The notes: generated by a model from the sequence alone, not told the origin. Shown: positions 1 through 5,921, numbered from the stretch's first letter. The stretch is 7,268 bases of DNA from Candidatus Neomicrothrix sp. UBA2110 (GCA_002331465.1 DCYM01000059.1:1-7268); one strand, 5' to 3'. A program made the numbers and translations.

Positions 1-93
1 CTTCGCTGGGTGCAATCTCACAGTTACGCCGGCTTCGCTATGTACCGGGTCATTCTTGCGGCAGGAGCGATGCTTGTGCTCTATATGCGGTAG
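1..93 (+). CDS. uppP: Undecaprenyl-diphosphatase UppP (BacA), C-terminal end only
   Basis: Reading frame 1 is open from the window edge for 30 codons and ends at TAG 91-93. The visible peptide contains HSYAGFAMYR followed by a hydrophobic run (VILAAGAMLVLY) and a terminal MR. This matches the C-terminal end of UppP/BacA, where a short basic or polar stretch, an H-x-F/Y-x-x-F-x-x-YR motif and a last membrane helix close the protein. UppP is an integral membrane phosphatase that dephosphorylates undecaprenyl diphosphate to recycle the lipid carrier for cell wall synthesis. The catalytic glutamate-rich and PGSSRSG-type motifs would lie outside the window, so the call rests on the tail alone. It converges on the minus-strand gene that ends at 175. 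Another polytopic membrane protein with a similar last helix cannot be excluded. Confidence 0.6.
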   Translation, partial: LRWVQSHSYAGFAMYRVILAAGAMLVLYMR

Positions 94-126
94 CTCTTAT
101 GGCTGATGCCCCGGATGCTGCAAGTT

Positions 127-148
127 GGGAACTTCGTGATGCGTTCCC
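127..148. terminator. Weak hairpin between convergent genes, possible terminator
   Basis: GGGAAC at 127-132 and GTTCCC at 143-148 form a perfect 6-bp inverted repeat around a 10-nt loop. It lies in the 81-bp gap between the stop of the uppP fragment and the stop of the minus-strand fmdB-type gene, where a bidirectional terminator would be expected. Neither strand has a T-run after the stem, so it is not a canonical intrinsic terminator. The short stem and long loop make chance a real possibility. Confidence 0.25.
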
Positions 149-174
149 GCTATCGAAGTATCAGTGACACGGGC

Positions 175-522
175 CTAATCCTTGGCTGGGGTTGAACTTT
201 CAGGCTTCGACGGTTTCTCCGCTGACTTTTCGGATGAAGCGGGTTTGTCGGATGAAGCGGGTTTGTCTGCTGGGCTAGTGCTCGGCGTTTTGTCGGAGTC
301 TTTTGAGGCCGAAGAATCTGAAGACTTGTCTGTTTCGCTTGACCGACTGTCGTTCTTGTAGAACCCGCTGCCTTTGAAAGCTATCCCTACACTGCCGAAC
401 ACCTTCTTCACCGGGCCGCCGCAGCTCTGATCAGGGCACACAGTTACAGCATCGTCGGTGAACGATTGACGCAGCTCAAACTGGTCGTCACAGTTGCTGC
501 ACCGATATTGGTAGGTAGGCAT
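175..522 (-). CDS. FmdB-family zinc-ribbon protein with disordered Ser/Lys/Asp tail
   Basis: This is a 115-aa protein. Residues 1-56 are a regulatory-type zinc ribbon of the FmdB/CxxC_CXXC_SSSS family: it opens MPTYQYRC, has zinc knuckles C8-x2-C11 and C29-x4-C34, and carries the family hallmark VFGSVGIAFKGSGFYKND at 41-58. The second knuckle is normally CxxC; here two extra residues sit between the cysteines. Residues 59-115 are low complexity (Ser, Lys, Asp, Glu, Pro), surely disordered, and include an exact duplication of a six-residue unit. The founding FmdB was described as a possible regulator of formamide/acetamide utilisation, but the role of these small proteins in actinobacteria is unproven. 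The start ATG at 520-522 follows TAGGAG about 12 nt upstream. It is divergent from moeA, an arrangement I recall as common in actinobacteria. Family assignment is firm; function is not. Confidence 0.88.
   Translation of the reverse strand: MPTYQYRCSNCDDQFELRQSFTDDAVTVCPDQSCGGPVKKVFGSVGIAFKGSGFYKNDSRSSETDKSSDSSASKDSDKTPSTSPADKPASSDKPASSEKSAEKPSKPESSTPAKD
231..266. repeat. Perfect 18-bp tandem duplication inside the fmdB-type tail
   Basis: The 18-base unit CGGATGAAGCGGGTTTGT occurs at 231-248 and again, with no mismatch, at 249-266. The unit is a multiple of three, so the frame is kept, and it encodes the repeated KPASSD/KPASSE register in the disordered tail. The absence of any silent difference suggests a recent slippage duplication. 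Confidence 0.9.
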
Positions 523-543
523 CTCGTCGGGTAACTCCTAGTT

Positions 544-556
544 GACCTTCAAGGTC
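544..556. promoter_or_regulatory. 13-bp perfect palindrome in the fmdB-moeA divergent intergenic region
   Basis: GACCTT (544-549), a single C, and AAGGTC (551-556) form a perfect inverted repeat. The plus strand also reads TTGACC at 542-547, which resembles a -35 hexamer, so a protein bound here could affect divergent promoters. No convincing -10 was found at the correct distance: the best match near 565-571 is poor. An adjacent TCGATCGA (555-562) is self-complementary too. This is a candidate operator only. Confidence 0.3.
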
Positions 557-621
557 GATCGAAATTGTAGCGACGAGTCACAAAGCAGACACATAGGACG
601 CGATAAAGGCGTCGACGTCTG

Positions 622-1836
622 ATGACCGCTAGATTCCCGCTCATGATCCCGCTTGAAGAGGCTCGAACTTATGTCCTAGATCGTTGCAGCCGTAAAGAAC
701 CAATCTTTACACCTGTAAATGATGCGTTTGGGTTAGTCACCGCGGTCGATGTAATCGCGAAGGAATCAATTCCGCCATTCGCCAACACGGCGATGGACGG
801 GTTCGCTGTTCGGTCCTCCGATGTGGCAGTCGTTCCCGTCCAACTCCGCATTATTGAAACAATTGCGGCGGGGTATGCGCCCAAATTGGCGGTGGGAAGC
901 GGTGAAGCCAGCAAGATTATGACTGGAGCACCTATCCCCGAAGGCGCCGATGCGGTAGTTATGGTCGAGAAGACTTCTGTCAAAGGTGACGCGGTAACGA
1001 TCGAAGCTGCCGTACAGGCGGGGAACCACATACGCCCCGCTGGCGACGACGTCACCAGCGGCCAAATGGTATTTGCCCGAGGCACCGTTCTAACAGCAGG
1101 ACATTTAGGCGTCCTTTGCAGCCTAGGCATGAGTGAGATCGCGACATATCCTCGTCTACGAGTCGGAGTTATGTCGACTGGCGACGAATTGGTGGACGAC
1201 GGCGGACCTCTCGCTCCCGGTCAAATTCGCGACTCAAATAGGTGCACTCTCATCTCCTTGCTAAATGGCGACGGATTTGTTGCTGTCGATCTCGGACTCA
1301 TCCCCGACGACGAAACGGCGATCGAATCAGCACTGCTGCATGGTGCAGATCACTGCGATGCGGTTGTGACTTCGGGAGGCGTCAGCATGGGCGACTTCGA
1401 TTATGTCAAAGCGGTTCTTGACCGCGTTGGCGATATGCGATGGATGCAAATTGCCATCAAACCGGCTAAGCCACTCGCCTTTGGCACTATTGGGCATACT
1501 CCAGTTTTCGGACTGCCTGGGAATCCAGTTTCGTCGATGGTGTCCTACGAACTATTCGCCCGACCCGGTCTGCGAACGATGATGGGCTTTCCCGAACCGA
1601 TTCGAACTGCAATTCAAGGAATAGCAGCGGAGTCGTTGATGCGCCATCCTGACGGCAAGACTCACTATTCGCGAGTGTTAGCCCGCTATGAAGATGGCAG
1701 GATCCGCGTTCGCTCCGTGGCAGGTCAGGGTTCACACATGCTGACATCAATGGCGCGATCGAATGCGTTGGCAGTACTTCCAAACGGAGACGGATGCCGT
1801 GAAGGTGATGTCGTTGACATTCTGCTCCTCAACTGA
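622..1836 (+). CDS. moeA: Molybdopterin molybdotransferase MoeA (gephyrin-like, Glp-type candidate)
   Basis: A 404-aa protein of normal MoeA length. MoeA inserts molybdate into adenylated molybdopterin to make the molybdenum cofactor. Domains in order: MoeA N-terminal (about 8-170), with PPFANTAMDGFA at 51-62 and IMTGAPIPEGADAVVMVE at 99-116; the MoCF/MPT-binding domain (about 178-318), with STGDE at 185-189, DSN at 204-206, TSGGVSMGDFD at 250-260, KPAKP at 280-284 and LPGNPVSSMVSYE at 298-310; and the C-terminal beta domain (about 328-404), with GQGSHMLTSMARSNALAVLP at 368-387. Conserved acidic positions D59, D143, E189 and D258 are present. The start ATG at 622 has AAAGG at 605-609, rather distant; ATG 643 (MIPLEEAR) is an alternative, with no SD. 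The gene leads the moaA-moaC cluster. A SepX/GlpR-like gene downstream raises the possibility that this is the Glp-type homologue that works with FtsZ in cell division. Confidence 0.95.
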   Translation: MTARFPLMIPLEEARTYVLDRCSRKEPIFTPVNDAFGLVTAVDVIAKESIPPFANTAMDGFAVRSSDVAVVPVQLRIIETIAAGYAPKLAVGSGEASKIMTGAPIPEGADAVVMVEKTSVKGDAVTIEAAVQAGNHIRPAGDDVTSGQMVFARGTVLTAGHLGVLCSLGMSEIATYPRLRVGVMSTGDELVDDGGPLAPGQIRDSNRCTLISLLNGDGFVAVDLGLIPDDETAIESALLHGADHCDAVVTSGGVSMGDFDYVKAVLDRVGDMRWMQIAIKPAKPLAFGTIGHTPVFGLPGNPVSSMVSYELFARPGLRTMMGFPEPIRTAIQGIAAESLMRHPDGKTHYSRVLARYEDGRIRVRSVAGQGSHMLTSMARSNALAVLPNGDGCREGDVVDILLLN

Positions 1837-1892
1837 CCCAACACCACTTTCTGTACATACAACGGGCCGGGCGTCGCTACGCTTGAGGGATC

Positions 1893-2891
1893 ATGCGCCA
1901 GAACACCGATGGACAAGACTTAATAGATCCCTATGGTCGTACTGTTCGCGATCTCCGTATCTCCGTTACCGATCGCTGTAACTTTCGTTGTCAGTACTGC
2001 ATGCCGGCAGAAGGTATGGAGTGGCTTCCAAGAACGGAAATCCTCTCGTTCGAAGAAATTGAACGTTTCGCACGCATATGTGTGAGTCGTTTCGGATTCA
2101 ACGGAATTCGACTCACTGGGGGAGAGCCACTCGTTAGAGCTCACCTTCCTGACCTTGTGGAACGCCTAGCTGGTCTGGGAGTGGATATCGCTCTGACTAC
2201 TAACGGTGCAACTTTGCGCCTCCACGCTGCCGCCCTTGTTGCCGCTGGACTAAAACGAATCAACATCAGTCTTGATTCGCTTCAGCGAGAGCGGTTTTTG
2301 GAACTGACGCGACGCGACGAGTTAGACCGTGTTTTGGATGGAGTTGACTCGGCACTCGATGCTGGACTCCAGCCGGTAAAAATCAACGTCGTGATGATGC
2401 GTGGGATCAACGACGATGAAATTGTTGACTTTGCAGAATATGGCCGCGCAAAAGGTGTGACCGTCCGCTTTATCGAGTTCATGCCCCTCGAAGCTGGCGA
2501 CGTGTGGACCGATGACCTAGTTGTGCCTGCCGATGAGATCATTGAAACCATCAGCGAAGCTTTTCCCATCGAACCTGTAGTGCGCGGAAACGAGCCAGCG
2601 GAAAGATGGCAATACAGCGATGGCAAAGGCGAGGTGGGTGTTATTGCATCGGTGACGAAACCGTTCTGTGGAAATTGTGATCGCGTGCGCCTTACTGCAG
2701 AAGGACAGTTCCGGACCTGTCTGTTTGCAGTCGACGAATTCGACATGCGGTCTCTTCTTCGCGATGAAGCTAGCGATGAAGCAATCGCTGACGCGATCTC
2801 TGCAGCTGTTGGTACCAAATGGGCGGGCCACTCCATAGGCCAAGTGAACTTCATTCGGCCCAAACGAACGATGAGCCAAATTGGAGGTTGA
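1893..2891 (+). CDS. moaA: GTP 3',8-cyclase MoaA (radical SAM)
   Basis: A 332-aa cytoplasmic iron-sulfur enzyme that catalyses the first step of molybdenum cofactor synthesis, radical conversion of GTP to 3',8-cyclo-dihydro-GTP, the substrate of MoaC. The radical-SAM cluster motif CxxxCxxC is C29, C33 and C36 (RCNFRCQYCMP), and the SAM-binding GGEP is at 76-79. The C-terminal second [4Fe-4S] site, which binds GTP, is C259-x2-C262-x13-C276, with conserved arginines R264, R266 and R274 around it. The protein ends in Gly-Gly, the functionally important tail of MoaA. All catalytic features are intact and the length is normal. GAGG at 1885-1888 lies just before ATG 1893. It follows moeA by 56 bp and precedes moaC by 3 bp, so the three are probably one transcript. 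Confidence 0.97.
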   Translation: MRQNTDGQDLIDPYGRTVRDLRISVTDRCNFRCQYCMPAEGMEWLPRTEILSFEEIERFARICVSRFGFNGIRLTGGEPLVRAHLPDLVERLAGLGVDIALTTNGATLRLHAAALVAAGLKRINISLDSLQRERFLELTRRDELDRVLDGVDSALDAGLQPVKINVVMMRGINDDEIVDFAEYGRAKGVTVRFIEFMPLEAGDVWTDDLVVPADEIIETISEAFPIEPVVRGNEPAERWQYSDGKGEVGVIASVTKPFCGNCDRVRLTAEGQFRTCLFAVDEFDMRSLLRDEASDEAIADAISAAVGTKWAGHSIGQVNFIRPKRTMSQIGG

Positions 2892-2894
2892 TTC

Positions 2895-3386
2895 ATGAGT
2901 GAGGCTGACGCTGTTGAACTCACCCATCTGGACTCATCAGGGCAAGCGCATATGGTTGATGTGTTGGGGAAAGAACCGACAAGGCGACGGGCACTGGCGA
3001 GATGCCAGGTCGAGATGACTGCCGAAACCGTCTCTACTGTCGCCACTGGGGATGCCATTAAGGGAGATGTTTTAGCCGTGGCTCGGGTCGCGGGGATCCA
3101 AGCGGCCAAACGTACGTCTGACCTAATCCCCCTTTGTCACCCGCTCATGATTGGATCTGTCACTATCGATTTCGAGTTGGAGGAAACACACATCGCTATC
3201 GCAGCTGAAGTCGAGACAATCGAACGAACCGGCGTAGAGATGGAGGCCCTTACTGCCTGTTCGGTTGCCGCTCTGACCATCTACGACATGTGTAAATCGG
3301 TCGATAAAAATATGACCATTACCGACATAGCGCTATGGGAGAAGAGCGGCGGCAAATCAGGCGAGTACAGTCGAAGTTCTGATTGA
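2895..3386 (+). CDS. moaC: Cyclic pyranopterin monophosphate synthase MoaC
   Basis: A 163-aa protein of normal length. MoaC rearranges the MoaA product to cyclic pyranopterin monophosphate, completing the first stage of molybdenum cofactor synthesis; the family forms hexamers with active sites at subunit interfaces. Signature segments are KGDVLAVARVAGIQAAKRT at 56-74, LIPLCHPL at 77-84, RTGVEMEAL at 111-119 and YDMCKSVDK at 130-138. The residues matching the known E. coli active site are present: K56, H82, E115, E117, D131 and K134. No fusion partner such as MoaB or MoaE is attached. Its ribosome binding site GGAGG (2883-2887) lies inside the last codons of moaA, and the gap to the moaA stop is only 3 bp, which indicates translational coupling of the two successive enzymes. 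Confidence 0.97.
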   Translation: MSEADAVELTHLDSSGQAHMVDVLGKEPTRRRALARCQVEMTAETVSTVATGDAIKGDVLAVARVAGIQAAKRTSDLIPLCHPLMIGSVTIDFELEETHIAIAAEVETIERTGVEMEALTACSVAALTIYDMCKSVDKNMTITDIALWEKSGGKSGEYSRSSD

Positions 3387-3550
3387 AATCGTCCTCGGTG
3401 CACATTTAAAATGTTCGCATTACATCGAATTGACCAGATCGCACTACTTTGGTGGCGGCCCTAGGATTAGTAGTTCTTCGGGTTGACGGCAACGATCCCG
3501 CATTTCAACACACATAGCCACTTAGTTCGAGGGTCACAAACTCTATTTCA

Positions 3551-3562
3551 GAGAAGGAGGAG
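3551..3562 (+). promoter_or_regulatory. Very strong Shine-Dalgarno site fixing the glpR-like start
   Basis: The run GAGAAGGAGGAG contains AAGGAGG (3554-3560), a full complement to the 16S anti-SD, with 10 nt between it and ATG 3571. It is the best ribosome binding site in the window. It settles the start at 3571 against a longer overlapping frame from 3483 in another phase. The rest of the 184-bp gap after moaC (3387-3570) shows only an AT-rich palindrome at 3402-3414 and a lone TAGGAT (3462-3467) that could be a -10 but has no good -35. Confidence 0.75.
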
Positions 3563-3570
3563 ACAACTCA

Positions 3571-4086
3571 ATGACCGAAATTGTGCTCCTTGTTCTTGCA
3601 ATTGTGTGGGCCATCGTGCTGGTGCCTGGCCTGATACGCAACTTTATCGACCGCGGGGGCCGACGCACTCCAATGGTGGCCTGGAAACGTCAACTCGATA
3701 CTCTTTCGCATGCGACGCCCGCAGCCGGGCTTCCCGCTCCGTTCGGAGCTCGGGTGTCGACTGTCGACCGCCGTGGTGTTTACCGCCGGCCTCGCAGTTC
3801 AGTGCCAAACAACAGTCGCGAAGCTGCGGTGCGTCGCCGCGACATTCTTCGCTTGTTGGTGTTGGGTTCAGCATTCACCTTGTTCGGGTGGATCGTAGGG
3901 GGCCTCGCCGTTGTTGGCGTCATGCAAGTCATTTTCGACATTGCTCTAATTACCTACCTGGCCTTGCTGAATCAACGTCGGAAAAAAGAGATAGAACGAC
4001 TCGCCCAAATTCACTACCTTCGGCCACGTGTAACACTTGCGATGGAGATCCCCGAAGAAGGTATAGGGCGTAACGCTGCCCGATAA
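3571..4086 (+). CDS. SepX/GlpR-like divisome membrane protein (compact form)
   Basis: A 171-aa membrane protein. A hydrophobic segment at 3-22 (VLLVLAIVWAIVLVPGLI) begins almost at the N-terminus. A polar, arginine-rich stretch at 23-91 follows, then REAAVRRR (83-90), two closely spaced membrane segments (about 92-112 and 114-133), the juxtamembrane NQRRKKEIERLAQIHYL (134-150) and a short tail. This plan (N-terminal helix with a VPGLIR-type exit, cytoplasmic linker, basic R-rich entry, hairpin ending in ITYLALLxQRR) is that of the actinobacterial SepX/GlpR family. Streptomyces SepX acts at septa, and Corynebacterium GlpR is the membrane receptor of the MoeA homologue Glp. Known members are roughly twice as long, mainly through their linker. 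Location after moeA-moaA-moaC supports the call. Identification is by remembered pattern, not by search; an unrelated three-pass protein is possible. Confidence 0.55.
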   Translation: MTEIVLLVLAIVWAIVLVPGLIRNFIDRGGRRTPMVAWKRQLDTLSHATPAAGLPAPFGARVSTVDRRGVYRRPRSSVPNNSREAAVRRRDILRLLVLGSAFTLFGWIVGGLAVVGVMQVIFDIALITYLALLNQRRKKEIERLAQIHYLRPRVTLAMEIPEEGIGRNAAR

Positions 4087-4162
4087 ATCCCTGAGCCCAA
4101 ATGGGTGCGATTCACAATCTTCTACCTTGAACAGTTTTCCGGTATCGTCCAAATGTCCCCGC

Positions 4163-4235
4163 GGGGGTGTAGCTCAGTTGGTAGAGCGCTTCGGTCGCAT
4201 CGAAGAGGCCAGGGGTTCAATTCCCCTCACCTCCA
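4163..4235 (+). tRNA. tRNA-Ala (anticodon CGC)
   Basis: A complete 73-nt cloverleaf. Acceptor stem GGGGGTG (4163-4169) pairs with CACCTCC (4228-4234), and position 3 is G3:U70, the alanine identity wobble pair. The D stem is GCTC/GAGC (4172-4175, 4184-4187); the anticodon stem is CTTCG/CGAAG (4189-4193, 4201-4205), with loop GTCGCAT and anticodon CGC at 4196-4198 after U33. The variable loop has 5 nt, the T stem is AGGGG/CCCCT (4211-4215, 4223-4227) and the T loop TTCAATT. The discriminator is A4235. The CCA end is not encoded, so it must be added by nucleotidyltransferase. It reads GCG alanine codons. Upstream, TATCGT at 4143-4148 is a possible -10 without a good -35. Confidence 0.96.
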
Positions 4236-4258
4236 CTTCAATCAAAACAACACAACAT

Positions 4259-4861
4259 TTGTCACGGTTGCTCAAGGTGAGTTTGGGAATGTTGGCCGTC
4301 ATTGCCGTCATTACCGGCTGTACCGATCGCCGCAATGAAAGCCGTTTCGCGGGACTCGAAGTCGATGCACCCGCCACTATGCCCGACCTCACACTCACCG
4401 ACACCACAGGTCGACCATTCGCGATGCGATCAGACACCCGAGGATCGGTGCGGCTCGTGTACTTCGGATTTACCTCATGTCCCGATATCTGCCCGGTGCA
4501 TCTGGCTCAGCTAAGTGACGTTCTAGCTAGGCCGGGAATGCCACCTAACGTAAAGGTTCTCTTCGTGACCGTGGACCCGGAACGAGACACTCCGAAGGTT
4601 ATGAGGACTTTTCTTGACCGCTTTAACAGCGAATTTGTGGGTTTGACCGGCACAGCCAACCAACTTCTCGAAGCCCAGCGACAATTCTCGGCGTTAGTAG
4701 CTCTCCCAAGCACCGTGGAGGGTCGAGATTCTCCCGTCATTGGTCATGATGGCAGGGTCTTTGCGTTCGCCCCCGACGGCTTGGGCCGAACCCAGTACCC
4801 GCATCCGACTAGGCAAACTGCATGGACCCGCGACCTGCCTATTCTTGCGACCCTCCGATAG
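4259..4861 (+). CDS. SCO1/SenC-family copper chaperone lipoprotein
   Basis: About 200 aa from TTG 4259. SCO proteins are membrane-anchored thioredoxin-fold copper chaperones, active outside the membrane, that supply or reduce the CuA site of cytochrome c oxidase subunit II. The copper ligands are visible: the CxxxC of YFGFTSCPDICPVHL (C74, C78) and the distant histidine in VIGHDGR (H163). The core LFVTVDPERDTP matches the family. The N-terminus reads SRLLK, a hydrophobic run, then the lipobox ITGC with Cys21, a lipoprotein signal. The start is uncertain. ATG 4289 has a good SD (AAGGTGAG, 4274-4281) but leaves a ten-residue signal with no basic residue. TTG 4259 or 4268 keeps the basic residues but lacks an SD. 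The frame is open back through the tRNA gene; those residues are tRNA sequence and must be excluded. ctaG follows after 48 bp. Confidence 0.9.
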   Translation: MSRLLKVSLGMLAVIAVITGCTDRRNESRFAGLEVDAPATMPDLTLTDTTGRPFAMRSDTRGSVRLVYFGFTSCPDICPVHLAQLSDVLARPGMPPNVKVLFVTVDPERDTPKVMRTFLDRFNSEFVGLTGTANQLLEAQRQFSALVALPSTVEGRDSPVIGHDGRVFAFAPDGLGRTQYPHPTRQTAWTRDLPILATLR

Positions 4862-4909
4862 CGTCCAGGAATAGCGGGCTTGGACGGCCAAAGAGAAAGG
4901 GTTGATGGC

Positions 4910-5785
4910 GTGAGGTTCTGGTGCTCAACGCTGGAAGAACCATGGTCATGGACGTTTCGCGCTTATCCCGGCGTATGGGTGGCGATGCTTTGTCTGGTTG
5001 TGCCCTATTTGGTTTTCGGATGTCGACCCCCAAAGGGACACAACATCCGCAGTTCGCAACGATGGCTTTTCATGGCTGGCATCCTTCTACTCTGGCTCGC
5101 TACAGACTGGCCCCTCGGTTTGCTCGGAGCGAGCTACCTGGCATCTGCCCACATGACACAGTTCGTGATTTACACGATGGTGGTGGCCCCTCTTCTATTG
5201 CTAGGCACTCCCGAGTGGATGGCAAGACGGTTAGTTGGCCAGTTACGGCTCCACCGCCTAGTCGGCCGGTGTTCGCGACCGGTAACAGCAGGGCTGCTGT
5301 TTAATGCGATGCTGATATTGACGCACTCGCCCTGGGCGGTCGACAACCTGCGAGTCAACCAGTTTGGGTCCTTCGCAATGGATGCACTGTGGTTAATTGG
5401 TGGTCTTGTTGTTTGGATGCCCATTGTTTCTCCCATAGGGGAACACAAAATGACGAGCTATCCAGGGCGCATGGCTTACTTGTTTCTGGCGTTGGCAGTA
5501 GTGCCCGCCGTACCGGGTGGGTTTCTTACCTTCGCTACCTTTCCCTTATACGCGACCTACGAGTTGGCGCCCAGGGTGCATGGCCTCGGGGCTACTACAG
5601 ACCAGCAATTGGCTGGTTTGGTTATGAAGCTTGGTGGGATACCAATTGTCTGGGGCACTATCGCCGTGTTGATGTACCGGTGGAGTGAGATAAGCCGCGC
5701 GGAAAACGAGGCGTCGCGAGCCTCGCGGATAGCGGGATCAGGAACGGGTAATCAAGATCAGTCCAGCACCGACCCTGACCAATAA
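4910..5785 (+). CDS. ctaG: Cytochrome c oxidase assembly factor CtaG (Caa3_CtaG family)
   Basis: A 291-aa polytopic membrane protein from GTG 4910, preceded by AAAGG (4896-4900); a TTG at 4880 would add ten polar residues. About seven membrane helices are predicted, roughly at 19-37, 51-70, 82-99, 126-142, 158-175, 187-206 and 237-256. Family marks are YLASAHMTQF with H81 (others usually have HMxQH; here Phe replaces the second His), the APLLLLGTPEWMARRL segment after it, LTHSPW with H139, and DQQLAGLVMK near 231-240. Caa3-type CtaG proteins are needed for formation of active caa3 oxidase in Bacillus and are thought to handle copper; they are unrelated to the Cox11 protein also called CtaG. 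Adjacency to the SCO1 gene fits an oxidase copper-delivery pair. The last 30 residues are a polar low-complexity tail, whose codons overlap the opposite small ORF. Confidence 0.9.
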   Translation: MRFWCSTLEEPWSWTFRAYPGVWVAMLCLVVPYLVFGCRPPKGHNIRSSQRWLFMAGILLLWLATDWPLGLLGASYLASAHMTQFVIYTMVVAPLLLLGTPEWMARRLVGQLRLHRLVGRCSRPVTAGLLFNAMLILTHSPWAVDNLRVNQFGSFAMDALWLIGGLVVWMPIVSPIGEHKMTSYPGRMAYLFLALAVVPAVPGGFLTFATFPLYATYELAPRVHGLGATTDQQLAGLVMKLGGIPIVWGTIAVLMYRWSEISRAENEASRASRIAGSGTGNQDQSSTDPDQ

Positions 5786-5886
5786 AGAGCGGCCCACACC
5801 AGACTGGCCGCCACGAACAGCGAAGCTATCGACGACCAAAAGTTGTAACGAGGACCAAGTTTGCGACGTGTCGCGCGACCAAACAT
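5758..5886 (-). CDS. Small single-pass membrane protein, 42 aa (hypothetical)
   Basis: An ORF of 42 codons plus TGA lies in the gap between ctaG and the aminopeptidase gene. The peptide starts MFGRATRRKLGPRYN, with five basic residues in the first 13, followed by a hydrophobic segment at about 16-37 (FWSSIASLFVAASLVWAALYW) and a short SGSVLD end. This is a well-formed single-pass protein with a cytoplasmic N-terminus by the positive-inside rule. An in-frame TGA 12 bp before the ATG fixes the start. It begins 35 bp after the pepN stop on the same strand, so it may be the last gene of that transcript. Its 3' end overlaps the 3' end of ctaG by 28 bp, where ctaG encodes only a polar tail. There is no clear Shine-Dalgarno site, and I recognise no family. 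A role with the oxidase assembly genes is possible but unsupported. Confidence 0.45.
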   Translation of the reverse strand: MFGRATRRKLGPRYNFWSSIASLFVAASLVWAALYWSGSVLD

Positions 5887-5921
5887 GGCTGCATTCTGTC
5901 AGGCAAACTCGACAAGCGGTT

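Noticed and set aside
99..167. 22-codon plus-strand ORF just after the uppP fragment
   Set aside because: Very short, no SD, no recognisable feature and overlaps the hairpin; the frame is probably open by chance.
523..621. Molybdenum cofactor riboswitch upstream of moeA
   Set aside because: The leader is under 100 bp and shared with a divergent gene; no stable multi-stem structure was seen. The 56 bp before moaA are also too short for an aptamer.
669..1130. 153-aa minus-strand ORF inside moeA
   Set aside because: Antisense to the MoeA N-terminal domain, whose motifs are intact; composition is that of a shadow frame.
2282..3109. 275-aa minus-strand ORF opposite moaA and moaC
   Set aside because: It is antisense to two certain genes, is rich in Ser/Arg/Thr/Pro as expected of a shadow frame, and shows no domain or start signal.
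3402..3414. AT-rich palindrome ACATT-TAA-AATGT after moaC
   Set aside because: Five-pair stem of A/T bases with a three-base loop; easily random, and no promoter or terminator elements adjoin it.
3483..4073. 196-aa plus-strand ORF overlapping the GlpR-like gene in another phase
   Set aside because: It has no ribosome binding site and a Cys/Ser/Arg-rich composition without membrane segments. The perfect SD before 3571 and clear helices support the other frame.
4096..4105. CCCA-AA-TGGG hairpin after the GlpR-like stop, as a terminator
   Set aside because: The loop is too small, the stem has three to four pairs and no T-run follows.
4174..4437. 87-aa minus-strand ORF containing RGIEPLASS
   Set aside because: This is the well-known antisense translation of a tRNA T-arm and anticodon arm, here over the tRNA-Ala gene, followed by SCO1 antisense.
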